A stretch of DNA of 7,845 bases from Thermoplasmata archaeon (lineage in GTDB: Archaea > Thermoplasmatota > Thermoplasmata > Lutacidiplasmatales > UBA184), in the NCBI GenBank assembly GCA_021798415.1, contig JAJZGO010000067.1, positions 1 to 7,845 on the forward strand, read 5' to 3'. Position numbers and translations under genes: made by a program. Of the stretch, positions 1 through 5,912 are shown in pieces. Position 1 is the first letter of the stretch, and each line of letters opens with the position of its first letter. Below the pieces are notes generated by a model. That model saw only the letters and a list, made by a program, of their open reading frames with translations, did not search any database and was not told the DNA's origin.

Positions 1-1
1 T

Positions 2-3000
2 TCCGATCTCGCGCGCCGGGAAGGCCTCGACCCCGAGCTCGTCCCCGAGATCCCGAGGGCGCAGGACATGGCGATGCGCGTCGAGAAGCTCCTCGCCCAC
101 CTCGGGATCGAAGGGATCTCGAACGAGATCCGGTCGCTCGCGGCCCGGATGCCGCGCGAGGAGGTGGCCGTCACGATCGCACGTCGCCTCGCGGGCGACC
201 CGGCCCGCGGCCACGAGCTCGCGCCCCGCGTCGACGCCGCGCTGCGGGTCGGCCTCGCGATCCTGACCGAGGGAATCCTCGTCGCGCCGCTCGAGGGTCT
301 CGCCGAAGTTCACGTCCGGGAGGGGCCGGACCGGGCCCCGTACATCGAGCTCTACTACGCCGGCCCGATCCGCGCGGCCGGCGGCACCGCCCAAGCGCTC
401 AGCGTCCTTCTCGCCGACATCGTGCGGCGCGACCTCGGCCTTGCCCGGTTCCGCCCGGAACCGGCGGAGGTCGAACGGTACAAGGAGGAGATCCCGCTCT
501 ACAAGTACCATCAGCACCTTCAGTACGTCCCGACGGCCGAGGAGGTCGAGCTGGTCGTCCGGAACGTCCCGGTCGCGATCTCGGGCGAGTCGACCGAGGG
601 CGACGCCGAAGTGAGCGCCTTCCGAAATCTTCCCCGCGTTCCGACGAACGGGATCCGCGGGGGGGCGTGCCTCGTGATCGCCGAGGGACTCTGCCAGAAG
701 GCCGCGAAGTTGAGAAAGGTCGTGGAGAAGCTCGGCCTCGACGGGTGGGAGTTCCTCGCCGAGCTCGGCCATCACGCGACCGACGAGGAGGACTCGCGCA
801 CCCCGAAGTACCTCCAGGACTCGGTCGGCGGCCGGCCCGTCCTCGCCCACCCGAACCAGCCGGGCGGATTCCGACTCGTCTACGGCCGAGCGCGCACGAC
901 CGGGCTCGCCGCGTGCGCCATCAATCCGGCGACGATGGTGATCCTCCAGCACTTCGTCGCGATCGGCACCCAGGTGAAGCTCGAGTACCCCGGCAAGGCC
1001 ACGGCGATGGGCGTCTGCGACACGATCGAAGGACCGATCGTCGAGCTCGACGACGGCACGGTGACCGCGGTCCACGATGTCGAGCGGGCCGAGGCGCTGC
1101 GGCCCCGGGTCCGTAGGATCGTCGACCTTGGGGAGATCCTCGTCTCGTTCGGGGAGTTCCTCGAGAACAACCGGGCGCTCGTCCCGGGCGCCTACGCCCC
1201 CGATTGGCACTTCGCGGAGCTCACCGAGGCGGGTGTCGACCCCGCGACCGCGGCGGCGGACCTCTCCTACGCCGACGCGTTCGACCTCTCACGACGGTAC
1301 GGCGTTCCGCTCGCACCCCGCTGGCTCCTGTTCTGGCACGACCTCTCGAGCACCGAGATCCGGGCGCTCTCGGAGTTCGTCGAGCGGACCGGTCGCTTCG
1401 TATCGGGAGCCCTCGAGCTCCCCGCCGACCCCTCGTGGCGCGAGACGCTCGCGCGGCTCGGTTTCCTCTTCGCCCCGGTCGCGCCGGACCGCCTGCGGGG
1501 CGAGCCGGACCCGAGCGCGGCGCTCGTCGGAGGGCTCGGGCTCGAGGTCGACGGCACGGCGCTCCTCCGGCGGGCGGCTCTCGACCCGGTCGAGTCCGAT
1601 CCTCTCGAGTACGTGAGCCGGCTCGCGGGCGTCCCCGTCCGCGCGCGCGGACCCTCCCGGGTCGGGGGCCGCGTCGGCCGCCCCGAGAAGGCGTACCAGC
1701 GGACGATGCAGCCGAACGTCCACGGTCTCTTCCCCGTCGGGGCGGCCGGCGGGCCGACCCGCTCCCTGCCCGAGGCGGCGCGGCGCACGATGCGCGAGGG
1801 CACGCCGGTCGACCTCGGGGTGCGCGCGTGCCCGGCGTGCCACCGCACGACCGTCTGGATGCGGTGCCCGTGCGGGTCCCACACGGAACCGACGGGCACG
1901 GTGACGCGCGAGCCGCTCCCCGTCGCGCGCCTGTGGAGCGACGCCCTGTCGCGCCTGCACCTCGGAAAAGTGCCGGTCGTGAAGGGCGTCAAGGGGCTCA
2001 CGTCGCCCGGGAAGGTCCCCGAGCCGATCGAGAAGGGGATCCTGCGGGCGTCCCATTCCGTCTCGGTCTACCAGGACGGCACGGCCCGCTTCGACCTCAC
2101 CGACCTTCCCCTCACCCACTTCCGGCCCAACGAGATCGGCACCGACATAGAGACGCTTCGCCGCCTCGGCTACGAACGCGACTGGACCGGCGCCATGCTC
2201 GTGGGGGGCGACCAGCTCGTCGAACTTGCCCCGCAGGACCTGATCGTGGCGCGCTCGTGCGGAGAGTATCTCACGCACCTCGCCCAGTTCGTCGACGACG
2301 AGCTCGTGCGCCTGTACAACCTCGACCCGTTCTACCGCGCCGAGCGACCCGCAGACCTGGTCGGCCACCTCGTGGTCGCGCTCGCTCCCCACACGTCGGG
2401 CGGTGTCGCGGGGCGCCTCATCGGGTTCACCGAAGCCGAGGCGTGCTTCGCCGTGCCGGTCTTTCACGCCGCGAAGCGCCGGAACTGCGACGGGGACGAA
2501 GATTCGGTGACGCTGCTCCTCGACGCCCTCCTCAATTTCTCGCGCGCCTACCTGCCCGAGAGCCGCGGCGCGCTCATGGACAAGCCGCTCGTCCTCACGA
2601 CCCGCCTCGAGGCGACCGAGGTCGACAAGGAGGCGCACAACGTCGACGTGTCGGCCCGGTACCCGCTCGCGCTCTACCGCGCCGCGGTGGCGCGACGACC
2701 GGCGAAGGAGGTCGAGCCGCTCCTCGACCTGGTCGGCCACCGGCTCGGCGGCCCGGCGGCGCTCTCGGGGTACGGGTTCAGCCACGACACCGCGCACATC
2801 GCGGGCGGGCCGGTCCGCTCCGCGTACCGTGACGGCCGGTCGATGACCGACATGGTCGAGCGCTCGGTCGTCCTCGCGACGCAGATCCGGGCGGTCGATG
2901 TCGCGCAGGCGGTCACGCTCGTGCTGAACGCCCACTTCCTGCCGGACGTCATGGGGAACCTGAAGAGCTTCGCGACCCAACGCTTCCGCTGCAAGGAGTG

Positions 3001-3280
3001 CGCCACCTCCCACCGACGACCGCCGCTCTCGGGCCGGTGCGGGGCCGAGCGTCCGGGCGGTGGCCGTTGCGAGGGCGAGCTCCTCTCCACCGTCTACGAA
3101 GCGTCGGTCCGCAAGTACCTCCCGCTCGCCCAGCGCTTGAGCGAGATCGACGGGATCACGCCGTACGTCCGCCAGCGCATCCAGCTCCTCTCCGACTCGA
3201 TCGCGACGCTCTTCCCGGGCTCGACCGCCCAGACGACCCTCGACCGGTTCCGGCCGGATCCCGCCGCGACGGCCCCGTAG
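2..3280 (+). CDS. polC: DNA polymerase D large subunit (DP2), 5' end outside window
   Basis: Catalytic subunit of the archaeal replicative polymerase PolD, which works with the DP1 exonuclease subunit and PCNA. The frame is open from base 2; the first ATG (68) is probably internal, because the 22 codons before it read as DP2 N-terminal sequence (DPELVPEIPRAQDMA, like the ExPxAxDMAxRVE region of Pyrococcus DP2). Residues below count from the ATG at 68. Seen: AGPIRAAGGTAQ (98-109), the N-terminal DP2 core with RGGACLV, a zinc site at C588/C591/C600/C602, KGVKGL..PGKVPEPIEKG, and the active-site motif NCDGDED (806-812) whose D808 and D810 match the two catalytic aspartates of the double-psi barrel. 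A C-terminal zinc site uses C975, C978, C991 and C1001, and a PCNA-binding box QTTLDRF lies at 1055-1061. At about 1,090 visible residues it is near family length. No intein interrupts the active site, where several archaea carry one. Family assignment is very secure. Confidence 0.97.
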   Translation, partial: SDLARREGLDPELVPEIPRAQDMAMRVEKLLAHLGIEGISNEIRSLAARMPREEVAVTIARRLAGDPARGHELAPRVDAALRVGLAILTEGILVAPLEGLAEVHVREGPDRAPYIELYYAGPIRAAGGTAQALSVLLADIVRRDLGLARFRPEPAEVERYKEEIPLYKYHQHLQYVPTAEEVELVVRNVPVAISGESTEGDAEVSAFRNLPRVPTNGIRGGACLVIAEGLCQKAAKLRKVVEKLGLDGWEFLAELGHHATDEEDSRTPKYLQDSVGGRPVLAHPNQPGGFRLVYGRARTTGLAACAINPATMVILQHFVAIGTQVKLEYPGKATAMGVCDTIEGPIVELDDGTVTAVHDVERAEALRPRVRRIVDLGEILVSFGEFLENNRALVPGAYAPDWHFAELTEAGVDPATAAADLSYADAFDLSRRYGVPLAPRWLLFWHDLSSTEIRALSEFVERTGRFVSGALELPADPSWRETLARLGFLFAPVAPDRLRGEPDPSAALVGGLGLEVDGTALLRRAALDPVESDPLEYVSRLAGVPVRARGPSRVGGRVGRPEKAYQRTMQPNVHGLFPVGAAGGPTRSLPEAARRTMREGTPVDLGVRACPACHRTTVWMRCPCGSHTEPTGTVTREPLPVARLWSDALSRLHLGKVPVVKGVKGLTSPGKVPEPIEKGILRASHSVSVYQDGTARFDLTDLPLTHFRPNEIGTDIETLRRLGYERDWTGAMLVGGDQLVELAPQDLIVARSCGEYLTHLAQFVDDELVRLYNLDPFYRAERPADLVGHLVVALAPHTSGGVAGRLIGFTEAEACFAVPVFHAAKRRNCDGDEDSVTLLLDALLNFSRAYLPESRGALMDKPLVLTTRLEATEVDKEAHNVDVSARYPLALYRAAVARRPAKEVEPLLDLVGHRLGGPAALSGYGFSHDTAHIAGGPVRSAYRDGRSMTDMVERSVVLATQIRAVDVAQAVTLVLNAHFLPDVMGNLKSFATQRFRCKECATSHRRPPLSGRCGAERPGGGRCEGELLSTVYEASVRKYLPLAQRLSEIDGITPYVRQRIQLLSDSIATLFPGSTAQTTLDRFRPDPAATAP
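3230..3250 (+). other. PCNA-interacting (PIP) box of DP2
   Basis: These seven codons near the DP2 C-terminus read QTTLDRF, matching the Qxx[hydrophobic]xx[aromatic] pattern of archaeal PIP boxes. The motif lies nine residues before the end of the protein, where archaeal DP2 and family B polymerases usually carry it, and would tether PolD to the sliding clamp. The usual second aromatic residue is an arginine here. The call is by motif only. Confidence 0.75.
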
Positions 3281-3435
3281 GCGCCCGGGAAGGCTCGGGA
3301 GAGGTCGCGGACGGTTCCGGGCCCCGGGGCTGGATCCAATCTGCGTCCCGGACTGGAGCCCGGTGGCGTGAATCACGAAGGGGACCTGAGTCGGTCAAGA
3401 TTCGGAGATACCACAGTCACGTCCTCCACGCACAC

Positions 3436-3441
3436 TATATT
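3436..3441 (+). promoter_or_regulatory. Possible TATA box in AT-rich island
   Basis: TATATT sits in the only AT-rich stretch between polC and the tRNA. With the usual archaeal spacing of about 25 bases, transcription would start near 3465, just before the possible membrane-segment reading frame (TTG at 3473 or 3492). There is no clear purine-rich BRE upstream, and the transcript itself is unknown. Confidence 0.35.
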
Positions 3442-3472
3442 GGATGATTGTTAACACTTCCAATCGATATCC
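3439..3472. repeat. Inverted repeats with two alternative hairpins
   Basis: ATTGGA (3439-3444) is repeated in inverted form as TCCAAT (3459-3464), a 6-bp stem with a 14-nt loop. Overlapping it, GGATGATTG (3442-3450) can pair with CAATC (3461-3465) plus ATCC (3469-3472), giving 9 bp with a 3-nt bulge (3466-3468). The two foldings exclude each other. The position next to a TATA-like sequence suggests an operator or the 5' end of a structured transcript, but no known family is recognised. Confidence 0.4.
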
Positions 3473-3491
3473 TTGACCCCCGGGTTCCGGT

Positions 3492-3748
3492 TTGGCGCCG
3501 AGAAGGCTGTGGGGGCCGCGTTTCGTCATCGCCGTCCTGGTGGTCCCGCTCCTCGTGATCGCGAGCCTTGCGTCCGAGGTGGTTCTTGGCTGGGGTCCGT
3601 ACGCGCCGGCCGCCTGTGCCCCGCGGGCAAGAGCCCGGCGAGGACGCGTTCGTGCTCGCGCGGAAGGAACGGCAGGAGTACGGCCGAGGTGGCGTCTCCG
3701 TTCCGTCGCGCGACGGAAGCGGCCGGCGCGTTCGCCGGAAACCTCTAA
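3492..3748 (+). other. Possible small membrane-anchored protein or its frameshifted remnant
   Basis: From a TTG at 3492 the frame gives a basic N-terminus (MAPRRLWGPR) followed by a strongly hydrophobic run (FVIAVLVVPLLVIASLASEVVLGW), like a signal anchor. Over these roughly 40 codons third positions are mostly G or C, as in real genes here. After about 3620 this frame becomes Arg-rich with atypical codons. The +1 frame then looks better (EPGEDAFVLARKERQEYGRG), and the third frame ends plausibly with RATEAAGAFAGNL and TAA at 3746-3748. No single frame is coherent throughout. It may be a tiny membrane protein, a decayed gene, or chance in GC-rich DNA. No convincing ribosome binding site is visible. 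Confidence 0.2.
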
Positions 3749-3997
3749 GGACCCAAGCCGAAGCGTCGACTCTCTGTGCGCTCTCGAATGGGGGCCGGGC
3801 TCTCTACTCTCACGGCTGCTCGTCGGGAGGGAGCACTTCGGGGTGGATTGTCGTGCGGATTCGCCGGGGTTCCGTGCCCCCGTCAGCGTTTGGTGCCACG
3901 TCAGGGGGTGCGAACCAAAGCCCCTGCGGACGGGTCGGGCCCACCGCTGAAGGAAGCGCTCGCGGGCCTCGGGGAGTGGACGGGCCTCGGAACGACC

Positions 3998-4002
3998 AAA
4001 TA
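3998..4002 (+). promoter_or_regulatory. Candidate box A promoter of the tRNA gene
   Basis: AAATA is the only AT-rich patch in the 50 bases before the tRNA. It is centred 28 bases upstream of the first tRNA nucleotide, the distance expected of an archaeal TATA element. The match to the consensus is weak, so the call rests mainly on position. Confidence 0.4.
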
Positions 4003-4027
4003 GGCCCGCTCGCGTAGCGTCGGTCGC

Positions 4028-4128
4028 GGGCTTGTGGGGTAGTCTGGACTATCCTGTTGGCCTTCGAAGCCAACGACCTGGGTTCGAAATCGCGGGCGCG
4101 ACCCGCGGCGAAACTCCCAGCAAGCCCG
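4028..4128 (+). tRNA. trnR(ucg): tRNA-Arg(UCG) with an intron in the T-loop
   Basis: Reads CGA (and by wobble CGG) arginine codons. The acceptor stem GGGCTTG (4028-4034) pairs perfectly with CAAGCCC (4121-4127), and the discriminator is G4128. The anticodon stem is TTGGC/GCCAA (4057-4061, 4069-4073) with loop CTTCGAA and anticodon TCG at 4064-4066. The D-arm starts GGG with G18G19 at 4046-4047, followed by A20; A20, C35 and G36 are arginine identity elements. A 4-nt variable region leads to the T-stem CTGGG (4078-4082), whose partner CCCAG lies only at 4116-4120. The gap is explained by an intron at 4089-4114. Joining 4088 to 4115 gives loop TTCGAAT and a perfect T-arm, for a 75-nt mature tRNA. 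CCA is not encoded. The gene converges on the minus-strand operon, leaving only 14 bases between them. A covariance search that does not allow a T-loop intron could miss this gene. Confidence 0.92.
4089..4114 (+). other. 26-nt tRNA intron at position 59/60 with BHB splice motif
   Basis: The precursor folds as outer helix CTGGG/CCCAG (the T-stem), a 4-bp central helix TTCG (4083-4086)/CGAA (4109-4112), a 3-nt bulge AAA (4087-4089) on the 5' strand, a 3-nt bulge ACT (4113-4115) on the 3' strand, and an inner helix TCGCGGG (4090-4096)/CCCGCGG (4102-4108) closed by loop CGCGA. This is the full hBHBh arrangement recognised by archaeal tRNA splicing endonuclease, which cuts after the second base of each bulge. 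Those cuts, after 4088 and 4114, rebuild a canonical T-loop. Introns at 59/60 are known from some archaea but are non-canonical; most sit at 37/38. The assignment comes from pairing alone. Confidence 0.88.
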
Positions 4129-4142
4129 TGCCCCGTCCGACG

Positions 4143-4448
4143 CTAGCGGAAGTAACCGGGGGCCTGCGAGGGCTCGTTCCGCTTCTCCTCTTCGGCCTTC
4201 GCGGCCTCGAGGATGTCGATCGCGAGGAGCGCGGGAACAGGGACGATCCGGACGCGGCCCTTCTCGTCGCCGTCCGAGCCGTCGAGCTCGACCGCGAGCG
4301 CGTTGTCGCCGCCGATCGAGACGAGCCCGCGGAAGACGCCGGTCGATACGATCGCCTCGTCGTCGGGCCCGGCCGAGCGGACGCGGATCTGCGACCCCGG
4401 CGTGAGCGCGATCGCCGGCCGTTTCGCCGCGGGACCCGCCGCGGTCAT
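4143..4448 (-). CDS. Small Sm/SH3-like beta-barrel protein, function unknown
   Basis: A 101-residue protein whose name I do not recognise. Residues 15-80 look like a small all-beta barrel: LTPGSQIRVRS opens like an SH3 or Sm strand, then STGVFRGLVSIGGDNALAVELDG and GRVRIVPVPALLAIDIL follow the alternating pattern, with GxFRG and a GDNALxxEL stretch that recall Sm-fold proteins. The tail (DILEAAKAEEEKRNE) is a predicted charged helix. There is no signal peptide or membrane segment, so it should be cytosolic. Its ATG (4448-4446) overlaps the TGA of the upstream winged-helix gene as ATGA, and GGGGG precedes the start, so the two are probably translationally coupled. An RNA-, DNA- or ligand-binding accessory role is inference; a match to true Lsm proteins is not established. 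The codon usage is that of the neighbouring genes. Confidence 0.8.
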   Translation of the reverse strand: MTAAGPAAKRPAIALTPGSQIRVRSAGPDDEAIVSTGVFRGLVSIGGDNALAVELDGSDGDEKGRVRIVPVPALLAIDILEAAKAEEEKRNEPSQAPGYFR

Positions 4449-4960
4449 CGCGCCCCCGCGCCGCGGACCACGCGCGGGCTCGGGACGACCTTCGTCGCAG
4501 GCTCGCTCGCCCTCTTCTCGATCAACGTCTGCAAGTGATTCACCGTCTCCCGGTACCGTCGGAGCGCGTTCTGGGCGTTCGCCTCAGTGAAGTCCCACGC
4601 GCGCGCGAGGTTCCCGTAGCGCAGGCGATAGCCTTTGCGGCCCTTCCCATCGGCAGCTCCTCCGACCTCCTCGAGGAGGTCGAGCGCCTTGAGCTTGTTG
4701 ATGTGCCGATAGACGGTCGGCTTCGAGGTGCGGAGCACCGCCGTAAGTTCCTCGACGTACCACGGCCGCGCCGTGTCCCTCAGAAAGCAGTCGTGGACGA
4801 GCCGGTAGGCGAGGCTCTGCGCGACCGGCCCCTCCGAGCCGCGCCCCTCCTCGCCCTCGGGCAGGTACCCCACGAGGCGGAGGAACTCCCGGAGGACCTC
4901 GTCGAGGTCCGCGATCGGGGTGAGAGGCGTCGCGTAACGCAACGCGAGTTCGAATGGCAT
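4445..4960 (-). CDS. Winged helix-turn-helix transcriptional regulator
   Basis: A 171-residue DNA-binding protein. Residues 48-116 form the winged helix: AYRLVHDCFLRD (helix 1), PWYVEELTAVL (helix 2), a turn, the recognition helix SKPTVYRHINKLKAL (79-93) and DLLEEV, then the wing with GRKGYRLRYG (107-116). A long C-terminal helix (118-150) may serve dimerisation. Residues 1-45 look like a variable N-terminal segment. No metal- or ligand-binding domain is visible, so the sensor input is unknown. The fold resembles archaeal ArsR/MarR/TrmB-type regulators, but I cannot assign a subfamily. I start it at ATG 4960-4958 because GGGAG lies four bases upstream and a TATA box sits 30-37 bases upstream. 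The frame remains open to 5281, but that extension is Arg/Ser-rich and overlaps the divergent gene. It likely regulates itself and possibly the divergent hydroxylase operon. Confidence 0.88.
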   Translation of the reverse strand: MPFELALRYATPLTPIADLDEVLREFLRLVGYLPEGEEGRGSEGPVAQSLAYRLVHDCFLRDTARPWYVEELTAVLRTSKPTVYRHINKLKALDLLEEVGGAADGKGRKGYRLRYGNLARAWDFTEANAQNALRRYRETVNHLQTLIEKRASEPATKVVPSPRVVRGAGAR

Positions 4961-4963
4961 GCC

Positions 4964-4968
4964 GCTCC
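4964..4968 (-). promoter_or_regulatory. Ribosome binding site of the winged-helix gene
   Basis: On the minus strand GGGAG is followed by about four bases and then the ATG at 4960. It is a Shine-Dalgarno-like sequence and supports this start over longer in-frame extensions. Confidence 0.55.
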
Positions 4969-4989
4969 CTTGCCAGAGCCTCTCCTCGG

Positions 4990-4997
4990 ATAATAAA
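4990..4997 (-). promoter_or_regulatory. TATA box of the winged-helix operon
   Basis: On the minus strand the sequence reads CTCTTTATTATCC, the only AT-rich octamer in the 103-bp divergent spacer. It is centred about 34 bases from the ATG at 4960, which predicts a short leader of under 10 bases. Flanking arms CCTCT (4979-4983) and AGAGG (4997-5001) form an inverted repeat around it, a possible operator. The same AT-rich core could also influence the plus-strand operon, although it lies about 70 bases from that start. Confidence 0.6.
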
Positions 4998-5025
4998 GAG
5001 GTCGCCGCCCGCGCGACTCCGGCGC

Positions 5026-5034
5026 GAAACGCTA
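5026..5034 (+). promoter_or_regulatory. Weak candidate promoter of the molybdenum hydroxylase operon
   Basis: GAAACGCTA is a mildly AT-enriched patch centred about 34 bases before the ATG at 5064, the distance expected for a TATA element feeding a very short leader. No Shine-Dalgarno sequence precedes that ATG, which fits a leaderless or near-leaderless message. The match to the TATA consensus is poor. Confidence 0.25.
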
Positions 5035-5063
5035 TCCCCCGACGGTGCGCTAACGTCCCGTTC

Positions 5064-5912
5064 ATGGCTCCGTTCGCCCTCGTCACGCCCGCGACGCCCG
5101 AGGAGGCTATCGCGTGCCTTCGCGAGGGACCCGAGGAGGAGGTCGCCGTCCTCGCCGGCGGAACGGACCTCCTTTTCGATATCGAGGCCCGGCGCGCGCG
5201 GCCACGGACCGTCCTCTCCTTGCGTAGGCTGCCCTGGCGCACGCTCGAATGGAGCGGCGCGGCCCTGACGGTCGGGAGCACGCTTCCGCTGAGGAGCCTC
5301 GAGAACGACCCCGACGTGCGGCTCCGCTTCCCCGGCCTCTACCACGCCGTGCGGGCGGTGGGGAGCGTCGCGCTTCGCCACCGGGCGACGCTCGGTGGGA
5401 ACCTCGGCCGCGCGGCACCCGCCTCGGACCTCGTGCCGATGCTCCTCGCGCTCGACGCGGAGGTCGACCTCGTCGGTCCGGAGGGTGAGCGCAGCGTCTC
5501 CGTCGACCGGTTCATCGCGGGGTCGCGGAAGACCGCGCGGGGCCCGGCGGAGCTAATCCGCTCGGTCCGTTTCCCCGAGGCCCGGCCGTCGGCCTACCTC
5601 TGGCAGCGCGTTCGCCCGTTCCACGACATCTCGCACCTCGCGGTCGCGGTCGCGCTCTCCCCCACCGACGGGAGGTGGAGGGTCGCGATCGCCGGCTTCC
5701 CGCCCCGACCCATCCGGCTTCCGACCGCGGAGGCCGAGCTCGACGCCCCGTATCCGACCGACGCGTCGATCGCTCGCGCGGCCGATCTCCTCGCGCGCGA
5801 CGCGCCGATCGTCGCCGACCGCCGGGCGTCGGAAGAGTACCGCCGCCACCTCGTCCGTCCGCTGTTCGCCCGGGCCGTGAGGGCGGCCGTTCCGGCGTCG
5901 AGGGCCCCGTGA
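5064..5912 (+). CDS. FAD-binding medium subunit of a molybdenum hydroxylase (CoxM/XdhB-like)
   Basis: The 282-residue flavin subunit of a three-part xanthine/CO dehydrogenase-type enzyme. It accepts electrons from the [2Fe-2S] subunit and passes them to an external acceptor. Seen: the N-terminal PCMH-type FAD domain beginning FALVTPATPEEAI; the flavin-binding AGGTDLL (31-37); TLGGNLGRAAPASD (109-122), matching the TxGGN...D flavin signature; FIAGSRKTARGPAELI before the end of that domain; then the CoxM C-terminal domain from about residue 180. Length and order are normal for the family. I chose ATG 5064 because homology starts at once there; a longer frame from 4959 adds 35 unrelated residues and would overlap the start of the divergent gene. 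Its TGA overlaps the next GTG as GTGA. It is cytosolic, with no signal peptide. Which substrate the complex serves cannot be read from this subunit. Confidence 0.93.
   Translation: MAPFALVTPATPEEAIACLREGPEEEVAVLAGGTDLLFDIEARRARPRTVLSLRRLPWRTLEWSGAALTVGSTLPLRSLENDPDVRLRFPGLYHAVRAVGSVALRHRATLGGNLGRAAPASDLVPMLLALDAEVDLVGPEGERSVSVDRFIAGSRKTARGPAELIRSVRFPEARPSAYLWQRVRPFHDISHLAVAVALSPTDGRWRVAIAGFPPRPIRLPTAEAELDAPYPTDASIARAADLLARDAPIVADRRASEEYRRHLVRPLFARAVRAAVPASRAP

Larger units (their letters stand above)
3281..4027. other. Gene-poor intergenic region between polC and the tRNA gene
   Basis: About 750 bases with no recognisable gene on either strand. The first 150 bases are GC-rich and contain no T-run that would mark a clear archaeal terminator for DP2. 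Around 3431-3475 the composition turns AT-rich (TATATT, an inverted repeat, GTTAAC), which stands out against the flanks. From 3492 a short hydrophobic stretch can be read. From about 3750 to 3990 the frames look non-coding and I recognise no RNA gene. A few guide-RNA-like and SRP-like strings were examined and not supported. Confidence 0.6.

Noticed and set aside
1204..2832. A 542-codon frame overlapping DP2 on the same strand
   Set aside because: Extremely Arg/Pro-rich out-of-frame reading of DP2, with no motif.
1289..3376. A 695-codon open frame antisense to DP2
   Set aside because: It is Arg/Glu/Val-rich with no domain and is the mirror of GC-rich DP2 codons; the sense strand has unmistakable DP2 motifs.
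3440..3460. Possible C/D box guide RNA (GATGAT)
   Set aside because: No matching D, C' and D' boxes at proper spacing.
3940..3990. Possible SRP RNA helix 8 (GAAGGAAGC)
   Set aside because: The conserved symmetric internal loop and the other archaeal 7S RNA motifs are absent.
4959..5063. N-terminal extension of the FAD subunit
   Set aside because: The 35 added residues have no family resemblance, and the start would overlap the start codon of the divergent gene.
4961..5281. N-terminal extension of the winged-helix protein
   Set aside because: Arg/Ser-rich, overlaps the divergent FAD-subunit gene, and lies upstream of the TATA box and ribosome site that fit ATG 4960.
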